A DNA stretch of 64,000 bases from Udeniomyces pyricola (GCA_039545295.1 BCIK01000006.1:62001-126000), one strand, 5' to 3'; counted from the stretch's first letter, positions 24,018 to 36,704 are shown. The notes: a model not told the origin generated them from the letters alone. A program made the numbers and translations.

Positions 24018-25679
24018 ATGTCAGCCGTTATCCAAGCAGCGAGTCCCCTTCTCAACACTTTCACGGTCTCTCGCTGTTAATCACTTACCTGAACCGCTCT
24101 CACCCTTTTCTCACGCAGGACGATGAGGACGACTCGACTCTCTCCTTCACGAACCCATCTCCGGCGACCCCTACGACCGCTCCCAACCCATCGTCTTCCC
24201 TCCGCCCGCAGGAACCTCCTCGCAACCAAACTGCCTCACCGCTCTCGGGTCGCATCGGATCCCAGCAGCAAACATCGCGGAGCACGGTCGGAGGTGTTCG
24301 GGTCGAGACTGTGCGTTGTCAGGAATCTCACTATACATAGCTCCCGTCAAGATCATCGTCACAACGCGTCGCGTCGGACGCCGACCCGCCTTACTCGCAT
24401 CGCTTTCTTCCCAGCGCAATGGCGAGCACTGACCCGTCTTGAGATGTCTGCCTTGGCTCTTCCCAGAGATATACTGGAATGAACACCCTCGACGAGCCCG
24501 TATCGGAAACAATTGTTTGTCGACCACTGTGTCCCCCTTCCAGACCTTTGACCGGATTGCACTCCCATCCTGACTTGTCTCGAATCTTTGATACCTTGTG
24601 TTCCTTCGGTTTAGCTTCGAGATCTCAAATCAATCTACGCCAAGCTCCTCCAGGTTCTCTATCCCTTACGCGATGCAGGAGGAAGCGGGTCCAGTGAGCT
24701 TATGAAGGACTGGGACCTCTGGGGACCGCTCGTCATCTGCCTTGCCTTGGCTATCATGCTCTCAATCGATGTGGGTTGTCGTCTTCACCTCGTTCCAGGT
24801 TCATCCAAGGTATTCAAGAGGAGTTCCTCTGTTCCTGGAAACCCACTGATTCACAGCCGCCGTTTGTATTGACAACCCTTTTCAGGCGCCCCCAAGCCAA
24901 AGTATTCAAGCCTTTTCCCTCGTCATCTCGCTCGTCACACTCGGCTCAGTAGTGGTGACGGTCAATGCAAAGCTCCTCGGCGGCAAGGTGTAAGTTCTGG
25001 GTTTGACAAGATCATCTTTCGTGCTACTTGAGGCCTTCTCCTCCTCGCCAACTGCGCTGGTGCTCACCATCTGTCGTTCAAACGGATCAACACCAGCTCC
25101 TTCTTCCAATCTCTTGTAAGTCTCTTTTCTCGACCAGGTCTTTGAATCTACCTCGCACAAAACTGACAACTTCGTGTCTTCCATCATGCCCTTTCACCAC
25201 TCTCAGTGCGTTCTCGGATACTGCGTTGCTCCCCTTCTCTTGGCATCCATCGTCTCTTTCTTCCTCCACAACATCTTCATCCGTCTTCCCGTTTCGCTAG
25301 GTGCAGTGGGATGGTCCGTCTGGGCGAGCGTCAACTTCTTGAGTGTTAGTGTATCTTCTTTTAAATGGTCTTTGCCTTCGTCCGACCCCACTTTGGCAGT
25401 GGCAGCATCACTTGATCTGTATTCTAGTGCTGATATTTGCGCACTTTGACTCTCACCCTCGTTCATGCGCTGTCTATGCTCTCTGCCTGTCATCAGGGGA
25501 CCAAACTTCCGAGCTCGCGTCAGATCCTTGCAGTGTATCCTCTGTGTCTGTTCTACTTTATGCGTGAGTTGCTTTTGTCTCTATGGTTCCCACTCGGTGT
25601 GATTTGAGACGAGAGTGACTCCTGACGCGACGCTATGCATCGGGATCTATCAGTGGCATGGATGATTCTCATCCAATAG
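24018..25679 (+). CDS. YIP4: YIP4/YIPF6-type Golgi membrane protein
   Basis: Nine exons: 24018-24026, 24119-24310, 24467-24514, 24615-24770, 24886-24989, 25097-25115, 25207-25344, 25497-25563, 25654-25679, giving 252 residues. YIP proteins bind Rab GTPases and help ER-Golgi traffic. The acidic, Ser/Pro/Gln-rich N-terminus faces the cytosol and is followed by RYTGMNTLDEPVSETI, LRDLKSIYAKLLQVLYP and DWDLWGPLVICLALAIM, the signature run of the YIPF6/Yip4 branch. Five membrane helices follow, with VLGYCVAPLLLASIV in the third and the last ending at the C-terminus (AWMILIQ). The first coding exon is only ATG TCA GCC, joined to DDEDDSTLSF, and exon 6 is 19 nt; both are needed for the frame. A start further downstream would lose the acidic head but not the domain. 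Confidence 0.9.
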
Positions 25680-26053
25680 TGGTCCGCGGATCGGTCGAAC
25701 CTGAGGAAAGGGGAGATGGCCGGAAGGAGGGTTCGATTCGTGAGGAATACATGAATTCTCCAACGCGATACGACTATGAATTCGATTAGCGATACTCGGA
25801 GACTGAGCGAACGCAAGTTGGCGGTTGCCATGAAGTTGGAGAGCTAGTAAAGACAAATGTCGACATTGGGGTAAGCAGCGATGATGATGAAAATATACTA
25901 ATTGTATTAACACTGTACTGTAAGATAATATATGCACAGCGGCCTAATAGTCAGCTTGTCCTGCCTTGTCGCGTTGTCGCTCAGCGCTGTTCCTTGCAAC
26001 GTTTCGGTTCGCCGCCAAACGCGTCAACTTTCATCATCTCCTCATCCCTCACC
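25680..26053. promoter_or_regulatory. Intergenic region upstream of the WD40-cyclophilin gene
   Basis: 374 bases between two same-strand genes hold the YIP4 3' flank and the cyclophilin promoter and 5' UTR. A GGTTCGATTC string near 25731 resembles a Pol III B box, but no folded tRNA is visible. Confidence 0.35.
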
Positions 26054-29000
26054 ATGTCCGACCTTCCCGCCACTTCTTCCTCTACCAAAAGGCCACGCGA
26101 TTCCACCTCGCCCGAGCCAACCAACGGCGCTCCGACCACCACCGCTACGACTGAGCAAGATGAGGAGAGTGACGAGGGTGACATCGGTGTGTCTGTCCTT
26201 ACTTGTCTTCGAGGAAGGGATCTCTGTACCGCCGGGCTGCCAACCGTTCTTGTTCTTACAAAGTCTTCCTTGGCTTAAATCTGTCCATGTCCCCATCCAG
26301 GACCCGTGCCAGAACCAGAGGGTGGTGAGGATGACGATGAAGCTGGGCCGAGTCTGCCAGATCCAAGTAAAAAGAAGAAGAAGCGTAAAGGTTCGTGTTC
26401 CCCTTCTCACTTTCCTCTTCCTCTTTCCCTAGATCTCGCAGGATCGCCTCAGTGTTGACATGTCGGTATCGTGATTTCAGTCCTTGCCCACGAGCAGCTT
26501 TTCCTAGACCACATGCCCTCGGCTGATCGGTACTACAAGTCGTTCATGCATCGAGACGTCGTCAACACCGTTACCGTCACGAAGTGAGCGTCTCGTCTTT
26601 CTCAACTGTGTCCTGCTTTCTTGCACCGTCAATATCTCTCCACCCCCCCCCCCCCAATCCGCTCATATCTCACGTTCCCTCATCCTATATATCCTTGAAC
26701 TCTAAACTTACTCCACCTTGTTCGTCCCCAGAACCGACTTTATCCTCACGACTTCGCTCGATGGACACCTGAAGCTGTGGAAGAAGCAGGCATCCGGTAT
26801 CGAATTCGTCAAGCATTACCGTGCCCATCTCGGTCCCGTCACGGCTGTCAGTGGAAGCAGCGATGGAACCATCTTTGCAACCATTGGTGCCGATGGATGC
26901 AAAGTGTTTGATGTCGTCAACTTTGGTGAGGCTTGGACCCTTGATTAAACCCTCCTGCCTCTCATTCTGCGCCGCGGATGGAAGACCCCGAGTTGCTGCT
27001 GATTGTATATCCTTCTACCTCTATCACGCGACTTCCGCGTCAGACATGATCAACATGCTCAAACTTGGCTTCGTTCCTAAGACGTGTTGCTGGGTTCATG
27101 CTCCTGGCCAAGCTCAGTCGCTACTTGCCATGTTCGCAGTCGTTCTCCCCCTCTCCTCGACGCGTCCTGTTTAACGTCGTATACTCAACCCTGCCTCATC
27201 TTTCGCTTTCGATCTTCCTCCTCATGGGTATGCACTTCCTTAGCTCGGAAGAAGGAACGAACGTGATCAGGATCTACGATGGCAGGGGTGATGGCAAGCC
27301 CCTGTACACGCTTGACCGACTTCACAAGCATCCTGTCCACCTTATGGTTGTAAGTTGTGGATTACGTCCCAAACTTTCGCAGCTAGTCTCCACACACCGT
27401 TGCTCATGATTCTGCTTCTTACGGCTTCTGCGTCATCTCAACCCAATCAACTTTTTTCTGTTCACGTGACTCACAGTACAACGAACGGTACGACACGGTC
27501 ATCTCCGCCGACGAAGGAGGTTTCCTCGAATACTGGCAACCGACGGAGCCTTGGGAGCTTCCAACGGGTATCAAGGGCATGTGGGAGTTCAAGAGCGCAA
27601 CTGATTTGTACGAATTCAAAAAAGTGAGTGGAGCACCTGACGGAATCGGGATTACTACCACCTTCAGCCGCTTACCTCCTGGTCGGCACGCTCATCGTCG
27701 AAACGTCTATCTCGCCTTCTCTCTCATCCCATCTCGTTCCTGCAATCAGGCCAAATCTCTTCCGACCTCGATAACGCTCTCTCCGACCTCGACCCACTTC
27801 TCGACCCTCTCCCTGCCTGACCGCCAAGTGCGCATTTTCTCCTTCCTCACCGGTAAAAAGACGCGTCAGTACGACGAGTCTCTTCAGGCGATTCAGGAGA
27901 TGCAACAGGCGGGTACGGCCGTTTTCAGGATGGATGACATGGAATTTGGACGAAGGTTGGCGGTGGAGCGTGAGCTGGAGAAGGTTGGCGCTGGCATCGG
28001 AGGGACAGCTTGGGATGAGACGGGAGGGTTCTTGTTGTATCCCACCATGCTTGGAATCAAGGGTGAGTTTACTCCTATTGTATCCGGACGATCACCTCGT
28101 CGAACGACCGCTCAGACAGAATTGTCATCCTACCGCATTCTCGCTGACTTCTTCCGCTTCTCACCGTTCACGCTTCGATCTGGCCAGTCGTCAACACCGT
28201 CTCAAATCGCGTCGTGCGAGTCTTTGGTAAGGACGAAACGTCGCGTTGGATGAACATGGCTCTTTACCAAGGAGCCCCTGCCAAGAAGGGCATGTCGACG
28301 CTGGTAAGACCATCATCAATCGGATTCCATCCCTCTCGCTTTGCTTTTGTCTGCGTCCTATCTGACTCGTCTTTATCGAACACACACGTTCGCTCATATC
28401 GATAGGCCATGGCTGCGTCTGCCAACCCTCTTTTGGCCGAACGTGAGACGCGTGATCCCACGCTGTTTTGCACGGCATACAAGAAGCAGAGGTTCTACCT
28501 CTTCTCCAGATTAGAGCCCGAGTCGGTTTTCAGTTTCTTTTTGTTTTCTTCTTCTTGTTGGCTTCTTTGTCTCAATCATGCGATTGATTTTACTCTGTTT
28601 GATTCTTACCGCTTGTTTTCGATTCTTTTTATCACTTTTTGTTCCGGAACAACCTGTGATCGTTTCCAGGGACACCAAGGGTGGGGATCGAGATGTTTTC
28701 AACGAGAAACCGACGCGAGAGGAGCAATCGGTCGCCATGGCTCAGCCCGTCTCAAAGCTTGGGGCGAGCGTCGGCGAGTCGGCCGTCATCCACACGACCA
28801 AAGGAGACATCGTTCGTGACTCGCTCCTCCTTCTTTACCCATTTGTTTGAGATGGAAGTCTCACCCTTTCCCATGGTCTTTTCTTTCCAACACCTCCATG
28901 ATTTTTCTGTCGACTTCTGGTGGGCAGCATTTCCGCCTGTTCCCCGATCGCGCGCCGCTCGCTGTGGAGAACTTTGTCACGCATGCCCGCGCAGGTTACT

Positions 29001-30083
29001 ACAACGGCATCATCTTCCACCGAATCATCAAGAAATTCGTGCGTTCTCTCTTTTGTTCTTGAAGCGTTTGGGGAGGGGGAAAAGGGGTGGAGTTTGTCGA
29101 GCTTGTCGTTTGTTTTTGTGTGAAGGGCTTCACCATCGTCACGTACTCCAATGGGCTTTTTCGCTGATACGCAATGTTTTTTTACGACTGTCTATTCCTT
29201 TGTACCCTATCTCCCTATCCTTCCGTGCCCGTGTCCTTCTTCTCTTATACCTATCTTTTTGGGAATTGATCAGATGCTCCAAACAGGCGATCCTCTTGGT
29301 GATGGCACCGGTGGAGAATCGATCTGGGGCAAAGAGTTCGAGGACGAGTTCGACCCTAGCTTGCGACACGATCGTCCTTACACTCTCAGTATGGCCAATG
29401 CTGGGCCCAAAACTAACGGTTCGCAGGTAAATATCGCTTGTTTACGCTTCGGTTCTGTTGAGGATGAAGTTGTCGTTTCTTGGATTTTCTTTCGGGTTGC
29501 ATTGTCTATCGCTTTAGGAAGAAACTTTGGATGGTTTAGTTGGGTCCAATTGGTATCAGCATGCGTAGAGATCAAGCTGACGCCCTTTTCTCCTTTTCAT
29601 TGCTTTCCTACCAATTCTCTTGGATGCCCTGTGTGTTCGTCTCTGCCCTTCTTCTTGGGTAGTTCTTCATCACGACGGTTCCAACGCCTTGGCTCGATGA
29701 TAAGCACACGTATGTCTCTCTCCCCGTCTTCATCAATTCCACAAATCTTCCTGATCCTATACAATCTTCCCACCCTCTCTAACATCCCTTGCTTCCCCGT
29801 CATGTCTTCCTCATCGATCGTTTCTCTAGGGTGTTTGGTCGGGTGACGCATGGAATGGACATTGTGCATGATATTGAAAACGTCCGGTGTGATAAGACGG
29901 ATAAGCCATTTGAGGACGTTTCGATGATCAACATAGGTTTGTCTTTTCTCACTTGCTCTTTTTACCTTTTTTTCTTTCTTTCTTTCTTCTTGTCCAAGAG
30001 GGTCGTGGTTTCTTTCTTTTCCGCTTCTTTGAGGTGTAACACAGACGGTCTCGCTGCTTTTCATCGCGTTAGGTGTATCTTGA
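26054..30083 (+). CDS. PPWD1: WD40-repeat cyclophilin, PPWD1/Cyp15 type (spliceosome-associated)
   Basis: Sixteen exons: 26054-26186, 26301-26390, 26481-26583, 26732-26925, 27044-27131, 27244-27349, 27477-27623, 27750-28062, 28188-28303, 28406-28521, 28670-28811, 28928-29038, 29274-29426, 29663-29709, 29830-29936, 30073-30083, giving 658 residues, close to human PPWD1. It is a peptidyl-prolyl isomerase of catalytic spliceosomes. The N-terminus is Ser/Thr/Glu-rich with a KKKKKRK nuclear signal. A WD40 beta-propeller follows ([65 protein letters not shown]). The cyclophilin domain fills the last ~160 residues: [50 protein letters not shown]. The catalytic Arg, Phe, Met and Gln and the cyclosporin-contact Trp (TPWLDDKH) are present, so it should be active. 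The last exon adds only the codons for VS and the stop. Confidence 0.94.
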
Positions 30084-32132
30084 ATCTGACGCCTTGAAAA
30101 TGATCTCTCCTCTGATCCACCCACATATCATCTAGACATCAACTAGGAAAGCTCGCCATCGACAATCTTGACTCTTCCCTCCCCTTCCCCCCCTTCCTTT
30201 CCTCCCTCGGCCCCATGATCTCGTTTTCGCCTTTGTATGATGATTTGGTTCGTCTCCCTCTTTCCTCCTCGCCATGATCCTTATCCGCGACATCGTCGTG
30301 CTTCTCAACTGATCAAGACAGAGAATAATCTCCTCCCCATTCCACCCTCTCTTCTCCTGCTGGATGATCCCATCAACATGTCACGTTACCTTAGATGCCC
30401 TTATTGTTTTCTTTCTTCCATTACGTTTCTCTGCCCTCCCCCCGTTTCGTCCCTTCCTTGAGAAATCTCCTGTGAAACCACTCGGACCTGAGTCCGAGGC
30501 TTCCTCGTTTACTCACCCATTCCCTCACTCACCTCGCTATCATCCCAGACGACAGGAACCGAGAACGCCTGTACTGACCTTTTTACCGTGCACATCCATA
30601 GACAACCAGCAGAACAACTCTTGTTTGTGCTTTGTTCGTGTATGAAGCATGGGTTCTTTCTTCCCTTGAACATGTCGTCTGTGTGACATATCCTGTCTCC
30701 TTTGTCCCTTCCTCTTCCCTTGTCTGCCTCCTATTCATCCCTTGTCTCAATCCCCTCGCCCCCTTTCCTCTCATCTTCCCTTTCCCACTTCTTTACTCCT
30801 CAACCCATCATCCAACCCCGATCCACATCAGAAAGAGGAAGAAAGCCAAAGAGAAGGAAGAAAAGAGAAAGGAAAGGCGATTTGGGGAACCCTCCCCCCT
30901 CTCCCCCTTCCTTTCGCTTTTCTTCCTCGAAAAAAAAAAACTCTTTTACAAACTCTCTTTCTCTTTTTTTTGGGTCGTTCGTACTCTTTTCCGTTCTCTT
31001 TCGTTTCCTTTTCTTTTTCTTCTTTTGCTTCTTTCTTTCTTTCTTTCTTCTTTCTTTTTTCCTTTGTCTTCGCTTGGGTCTTCCTCACAGAATGCTCAGG
31101 AAAGAGAGGATGAGGAAGAGGAGGAAGGAGAGCAGGAGGGGAGAGAAAGGAGAAGAGGGAACGAAGAAATGGTTTCCAGTAAAGGAACGTTCCATCATGA
31201 TCGAAGATCAATACCTCCCCCTCTCTCTCTCTCTCACGAGAAGTAGGGGGGGGGAGAAGAAGCACTTCTGAGCCAGCTCCTTTTCGTATCTTTTTTTTCC
31301 ACAAAAAGACGTTTTTCTTACGAGCTTTTCATGGCCTTTGTTCCGCTGTCTGACATCCCATCTCTCTCATTATATAAATATGGAGTGAACCGTTTTGTCT
31401 CTTTGTTTCATTTATGGGATGAAGTTTCTGGCTCTTTATCGTCATACAAGCACCATATCCGCTGAAGAGAGAGACAAGGGAGACCTGCTGATAGTCTTAC
31501 TCGTTCCAGGTGATTGGTGGGACAATGTCCAATAAATAGAACCAAATAAAATAAAAGCACACACGTAAAGAGAGAGAGAGACACACAGAGAGAGAGAGAA
31601 AACCCGAGTCATTTTGGGGAATGATAATCGATGATCAAGCAATCAATCCGACTTGGGACTCTCCTTCTGCATAGTACAACGACGACTTCGATATCCAAAC
31701 GAATGACGTCCACCATAAACACACACACATGAAAGAAAACCCCCGAATGAAAAAGAAAAAAAAGGTCAAATCCGAGGGTTAGACGTCGGACGACTATCAT
31801 CGTGTGCGTTCGATCTTCCGCACGGTTGCAAGATGAAAAACAAGGGGACCGGGGGGGGGGGGATAGGGAAAGCGCAAGACAAAGAATCGAGGACGTTGGT
31901 TGATTGACAGAACATACGTTCGTCCTGTCATGGTTCAAGGTCGACCTCAAATCGTAGGGGGCCTGGCCAGGAGAGTTAGGAGTTGTATCTCGGAACAGGG
32001 CGAGGGCTCGATCGGATCTCGTCTGGATCAACTGGTCATGTCGATGAACATCCAAGGAGATACATAAGAGCGTTCAAGTGACGGAAAAAAATCAGTTCCT
32101 TGTTCCGTTGGTATAACAGAGAAGAAAGGGTA
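30084..32132. other. Convergent gene-free stretch with long pyrimidine and purine tracts
   Basis: Two kilobases between the 3' ends of the WD40-cyclophilin (+) and DUF6534 copy B (-). C+T-rich sequence dominates 30170-31080 and A+G-rich sequence 31085-31180 and about 31430-31900. Long open frames exist only because of this skew (runs of Ser, Phe, Leu or Lys, Arg) and match no family. GA and CA microsatellites occur at 31568-31600, and a G run at 31852-31862. Confidence 0.5.
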
Positions 32133-34648
32133 TCATAAGGGATCTCTGCAGTTAGCTAGACGTACGCGATCATCCAACTCGATCGCATCATCCGGTCTCT
32201 CATGCGTTCCCTTGCCGGACCGCTCTAGTGAGTCGGTATGCGTCTGGACATGTCGATGAATGCTGATCCCACCATGGTGGTGCTGCTTGGTCCCATGAGT
32301 AGACGCACCATAACCTGGAACAGGTGAGGTCTCAAACGTCGATGAAGGATCGGCCTGCAAGGAAGTTCGGGCGTTCAAGCTATACACCATCATGAGATGA
32401 TGAGTATTGGAAATATGGGATAAAGGGGACGTTGATGATATAGTATCAGTACTCGAGATTGGACAGCTAGTACAGACGTCTACATGGCTCGGGCGAAGGT
32501 AAAAGAAGAGTTACTAATGGAGGGAACGAAAAAGGGAAAGAGACTGACTTGGAAAGCATGGTAAGAGCTGTGAGGTGTGAGGCAACCGTTTGAAGAAAAG
32601 TGCACGTAGAAGACCACATATAACAGGAGATCAGTAACTAACAGCATGCAACCTCTACCGATGGTGCACCATTCTGGATCAGAGTGATACATATCGCAAA
32701 CGCAAAGGAAACACCACATCAAACTGCAGATAAAACCTAATGAGACACTGACTATAAACCTTTCCGAGAAGGACACCAAACAGGACCGATGTGTTGGCTG
32801 TTGGTTGGGCTTCGTAACAAGCGAGAGCGAGAAGGGCGAGAATAGCGGTGATACTACCGGTCTGATCAAAGAGCAAGCCCCCCCCCCCCCCCAAAAGTGA
32901 TGCCAGACCGGTTCAAGGAAAGTACACGCAAGGTGAATAGTGCAAAGAACAACGAACGGAATCGAGAAGGTGGAGATCGATAATAATTTAAAAAAAAAAA
33001 ATAAAAAAAAAAAAGGTCACTTCAGATCAGTCTTTGTCGAAAATAAAGTCAAGCCGGGGATGTTCGGCAGAATGAGGAAACGACGTGTGGATGTGCGCAT
33101 GCATACCTTGATGGCCGAAGCCATGAGTCGTCGAATAAGGGACGCTGTTTTGTCATATTCCGACTTGATACTATGACCCCATAAGAAGGATGCATAGTCG
33201 TTTTGTTGGGGAGGGGGAAAGGACGGAGATGACAATAAATTCAGAAGACATGCGAGATAGAAGCTTGCAAGTCAAGAGAGTACCTTTACAAGAGAGGGAA
33301 ATGGCAGTGGGCAACTCACGACCAAAGGGAGAAGACGAGAGCAGCCGCGATGAGCGTGTCGACGACGGCGTTAGACACCAGCCTTTTGTTCTCGGACCGG
33401 ACAGGACAGAGTGCATCGGCCAGACGGAACCCATGAGGAAGGCAATTGAACGTTAGTGTAGATTCCTGTTGCCTCACCCCCCACCCCCCTTCCCCCTTCA
33501 AATCGGAAGACAGACAAACCAGCAAGTAACCCAACTATTCAATCTGACCCGCGTAGAAAGCGAGTTGAATTCGGAGAGACTGATGCCTGTCCCGAGAGAG
33601 CCAGTGAACTGCGTGACCCGAGCCGATCGGGACGACGGAAGGCAGAAAGAGAGAGAGAGGAAAGGAGGATATTATCAGCCTCTTCGAATCGGATAGACAC
33701 AACCCTTCCATCGATCTGCGCACGATCTTATCTCGTCAAAGGAAAAGGCGACACCCAATCGATCCAGGAACGTACAGCACACGCGACCGCCAACCCAAAG
33801 GCGACGAGGTACGCTGGCTGCTTCGTCAAGTGGTAGATCCTCATGACAAGGAAGACTTGGCAGATCATCGAGGAGATGCCTGTGAAGATGACGTGGAGGG
33901 GGGAAGGCCATGGTTGAGTGTATGCAAAGGGAATGTCACCAAAGTGGGTGATGGTGTAGAGGTAGACGGAGGCGTTGACGGCGACAAGGGTGCTAGATTA
34001 TATTCATCAGGCGGTGAAAAAAAAAAAGAAGAAAAGAGAACAGGACGATTTCGGATCGGCGAGACGGGTCAATATGGTCTCATGTAATTGAATGAAGAGA
34101 GAATGTTAGGTTGAGAGGAACGTGCACTGCACAAGTCTCATGAGTCAGACCAGATAAGTGAAGGATCAGAGGGAGTCCCGCCTTTGGGACTTCACTGCAA
34201 TCCGATATCCGTCGCTTGAACTCACACCGTATCACTCGTGAACGCACACGTCACAAACGCTTGATTGACAACCTGATCCCTCCGTCGAAAGCGAGACCAG
34301 TATTTGTACATCTGACCAATCCTGTCATAAATCATAGAGAGGAGACCAAGAGGATCATTAGCTGACTGCGGGCCTATCGGTAAAGTGCAATATGTAAGGC
34401 CCGAGCGTTGTTCGACATTTCTCGGCCTCCCTTCCCACACTCGCCTGCTCGTCTGGACGTCATGTCCTGTCTTTCATCCTTGGTAAGAGGCCTGGATATC
34501 TTGATCGAGTTCAAACTTACTCGACAGCGTACAAGAACCATGCCAACCAACTCGCGATGAGGAGCGCTCCAAGCGTCAAGTCGAAATGAAAGACGTGTGG
34601 AGCGGCAGCACTAGCCGTGGCGGCTACGATGGGAGAAGCGTTGACCAT
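32133..34648 (-). CDS. DUF6534-type seven-helix membrane protein (copy B)
   Basis: Nine exons: 34648-34521, 34321-34226, 33992-33776, 33608-33549, 33390-33320, 33170-33107, 32861-32753, 32567-32549, 32379-32133, giving 336 residues. The N-terminus MVNASPIVAATASAAAP leads into LTLGALLIASWLAWFLYAVE (helix 1), then QMYKYW, YLYTITHFGD ending helix 3, and further helices (VIFTGISSMICQVFLVMRI; TGSITAILALLALACY). The domain closes with VYTLTMLSNLNARTSL, aligned with LYTLTLLYNLNSRTS in copy A. The 19-nt exon 8 is needed to build this motif. The tail is His/Ser/Thr-rich and polar. A GTACGT near the end (about 32163) could start one more intron leading into exons below 32050, so the last ~15 residues are uncertain. 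Function is unknown; at roughly family-level similarity the two copies are old paralogs. Confidence 0.8.
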
Positions 34649-35251
34649 GTTTGACGGTTGGATGAGACAAGTGAGAGAAGGATAAGTTAGCAAATGAATG
34701 TGGGCTTAGGGAAGAGTTGATGTGGTAAGATGGAAGTGGGAGATGATGGTCGGTTATTGAAAAGCGGGAGACGCTCGCGATGCGTTATTTGAGCATCGAC
34801 AAGAGCGAACAATCAATCATGGGTGAGTCAGGTTCAGATCGATCAGGACGATTAAATCAATCAGCTCCGGAAGTCAGACAAAGCGTGACTCGGTGAAACG
34901 TTAATGGCCTTTCAAAGTGAACGAATCTGGACCGGGGTCCCGGATGGGAACAGTACGAATGAAAGGGGAACGAGCGTCCATCCCAAGGGGTTCGAGCGGA
35001 GGGGCCGGGATATCGGATCACAAGGGGTTGGTCATTGCGCCCGTAAGTACCAAGTAGCTACATCTGGCTCAATGTCCTAGAATCAGGAGAACACCCAGCC
35101 GAAGTTGATATAGCCCAAGCAGAACCTTGAGGCTGGAAAAAGAAGAACGAGACAAAGAACAAGATCATATCACTTCAACACCCATTTCTCCATCCCCAGC
35201 CTACTCCCCAACGTACACCCCTCTCCCCCTCAATGATTTCTATGTTTGAGT
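34649..35251. promoter_or_regulatory. Intergenic region upstream of DUF6534 copy B
   Basis: About 600 bases between two minus-strand genes contain the RPB8 3' flank and the promoter of DUF6534 copy B. I see no gene. Confidence 0.35.
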
Positions 35252-36410
35252 CTATTTCCTCATGAGGCAGTAGACATTATCACCGACGACGACGTTGCTG
35301 AGATGACGATAGCTTCCTCGGAGCGCCATGAGGAGACCACCAAACGAGATGTATGCCGTGCTAAGAACCACAGTGAACGTCGGGACAAAACAAAAAAAGG
35401 ACAGGAACATAACACAGGAGGAGAGTTGGTCCGATGGAGTGATGGTATGAGCCGGTGAATGCGAGCTGGAAAGAGGGTCAACTGCAAAATGAGCGAGTGG
35501 GAGTGAGGTGATACGTACACGTCCTTGTCGGCTCCTCCAGCGTCTTCGAACTTGTAAATCTGATGTGTTTGATGTCGTCGATGTCACCAATGTCAGAAAG
35601 AAAGAGGACAGGTTTCCAAAGACGGGTACGTTCGTTGGATGGATGAGGATGACGTGTGTGTTTGTGGGCGTGATCCATGGAGGAGTCCGTGGAAACGAGA
35701 AAGGAAAGACGCGGTAAGGAGGAGTTCAGCTTCTGATTGTATTTCCCCCTTGACGCTTAGATCCGTCCAAGCATCTCCCCGACCGTCTCTCTTTGCTGCT
35801 TCTGATATATTTCTCTGCAAGAGGAGACAAAGTGACCAGACCGACCTTTCCATACGTCACATAATCGTAATCTGCCGCGAGTCCCTCATCGCCGCCTCTC
35901 CAAGCTTCCCTCTTGTCCTCCTTTGGCTTCTCGTCAACCTCCATGTCTCCTCCTTTGGAAGCGTCGTCCTCAGCCGAGGGACCGTAGAGCGAAGAAGCGA
36001 GGAGAAGCGTGAATCGGTCGCCGGACTTGAGGGGGTAGAGCTCAAAGTTGACGTCGAGCGTTAGAGACATGGACAGGGCGGAGGAGGTAGCTTCTATTCT
36101 CGAGACTAGAGTGAGGCAAGGTTGGCATGGTAGTGGCGGGGGGAAGGCGGTGTATATATCGGACGCGTGCGATGAGAGTAGTAAAGGGATAAATCAAGTC
36201 GGATCAAGCATCAAGGTTCCAAGGTATGATCAAAGTACAGTCAGCGAGGAAAGGCAAGACAGCTAGCGGAGGGACGTGGGCCGAGTGGGCAAGGAAGAAG
36301 TTGGCAAGCTGATCTCTCCGGCCGGACGGACCTCGATCGAATTTTTTGCCGGACTTGTCTACGGAAGAGACGACGAAGAGATCGTCAAAGACTTTGCCGT
36401 CGGCGGACAT
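35252..36410 (-). CDS. RPB8: RPB8, common subunit of RNA polymerases I, II and III
   Basis: Four exons: 36410-36332, 36105-35846, 35559-35519, 35360-35252, giving 162 residues (usual length about 145-150). The subunit is an OB-fold protein shared by the three nuclear RNA polymerases. Diagnostic stretches in order: VFDDLFVVSSVDKSGKKFDR, VSRIEATS, SLTLDVNFELYPLKSGDRF, YDYVTYGKIYKFE, YISFGGLLMALRGSYRHL and a C-terminal VYCLMRK. An acidic loop rich in Asp, Glu and Lys (about residues 75-105) accounts for the extra length, as in other fungi. The exon 3 donor was chosen at GT|GTACGT because that phase joins DKDV to TAYISFGG. It lies head to head with RRP8. Confidence 0.95.
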
Positions 36411-36704
36411 GATGCAAGTGAAGGAAGGAGGGTAGGTTGGGTATGTGGTAGTGGAGGGGTGGGTGTCAGGGCTGATGGGAATTATGACTGCAGATGAGAG
36501 TCGCGTTGGTTGATCGATCATCCTCTGGATTTGGCCGACATTTTGGAAAGGGAAACCAAGAAGGGAAACTTTGGAATTCTTCATATCATCCATCGTCAAC
36601 ACCACTACCGTCCACATTCTCTGATACACATCAACCCACCCCCTTCCCCCTCCCCTATTCCTATACACACCCACACATCCGACCACAGACACCCGCCTAA
36701 AGTC
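36411..36704. promoter_or_regulatory. Shared divergent promoter RPB8 / RRP8
   Basis: Only 294 bases separate the start codons of a polymerase subunit gene (-) and an rRNA methyltransferase gene (+). The RRP8 reading frame stays open back to 36510 within this region. The RRP8-proximal half (36590-36700) is rich in C and A with CACACCC/CATCC strings; I do not assign a factor. Confidence 0.5.

Noticed and set aside
25690..25770. Possible tRNA around a GGTTCGATTC string
   Set aside because: No matching A box at the right distance and no cloverleaf can be drawn with an acceptor stem.
30632..31304. Overlapping long open frames on both strands (Ser/Phe/Leu-rich and Lys/Arg-rich)
   Set aside because: They arise from pyrimidine and purine tracts; the residues are simple repeats and no splice structure or family motif supports them.
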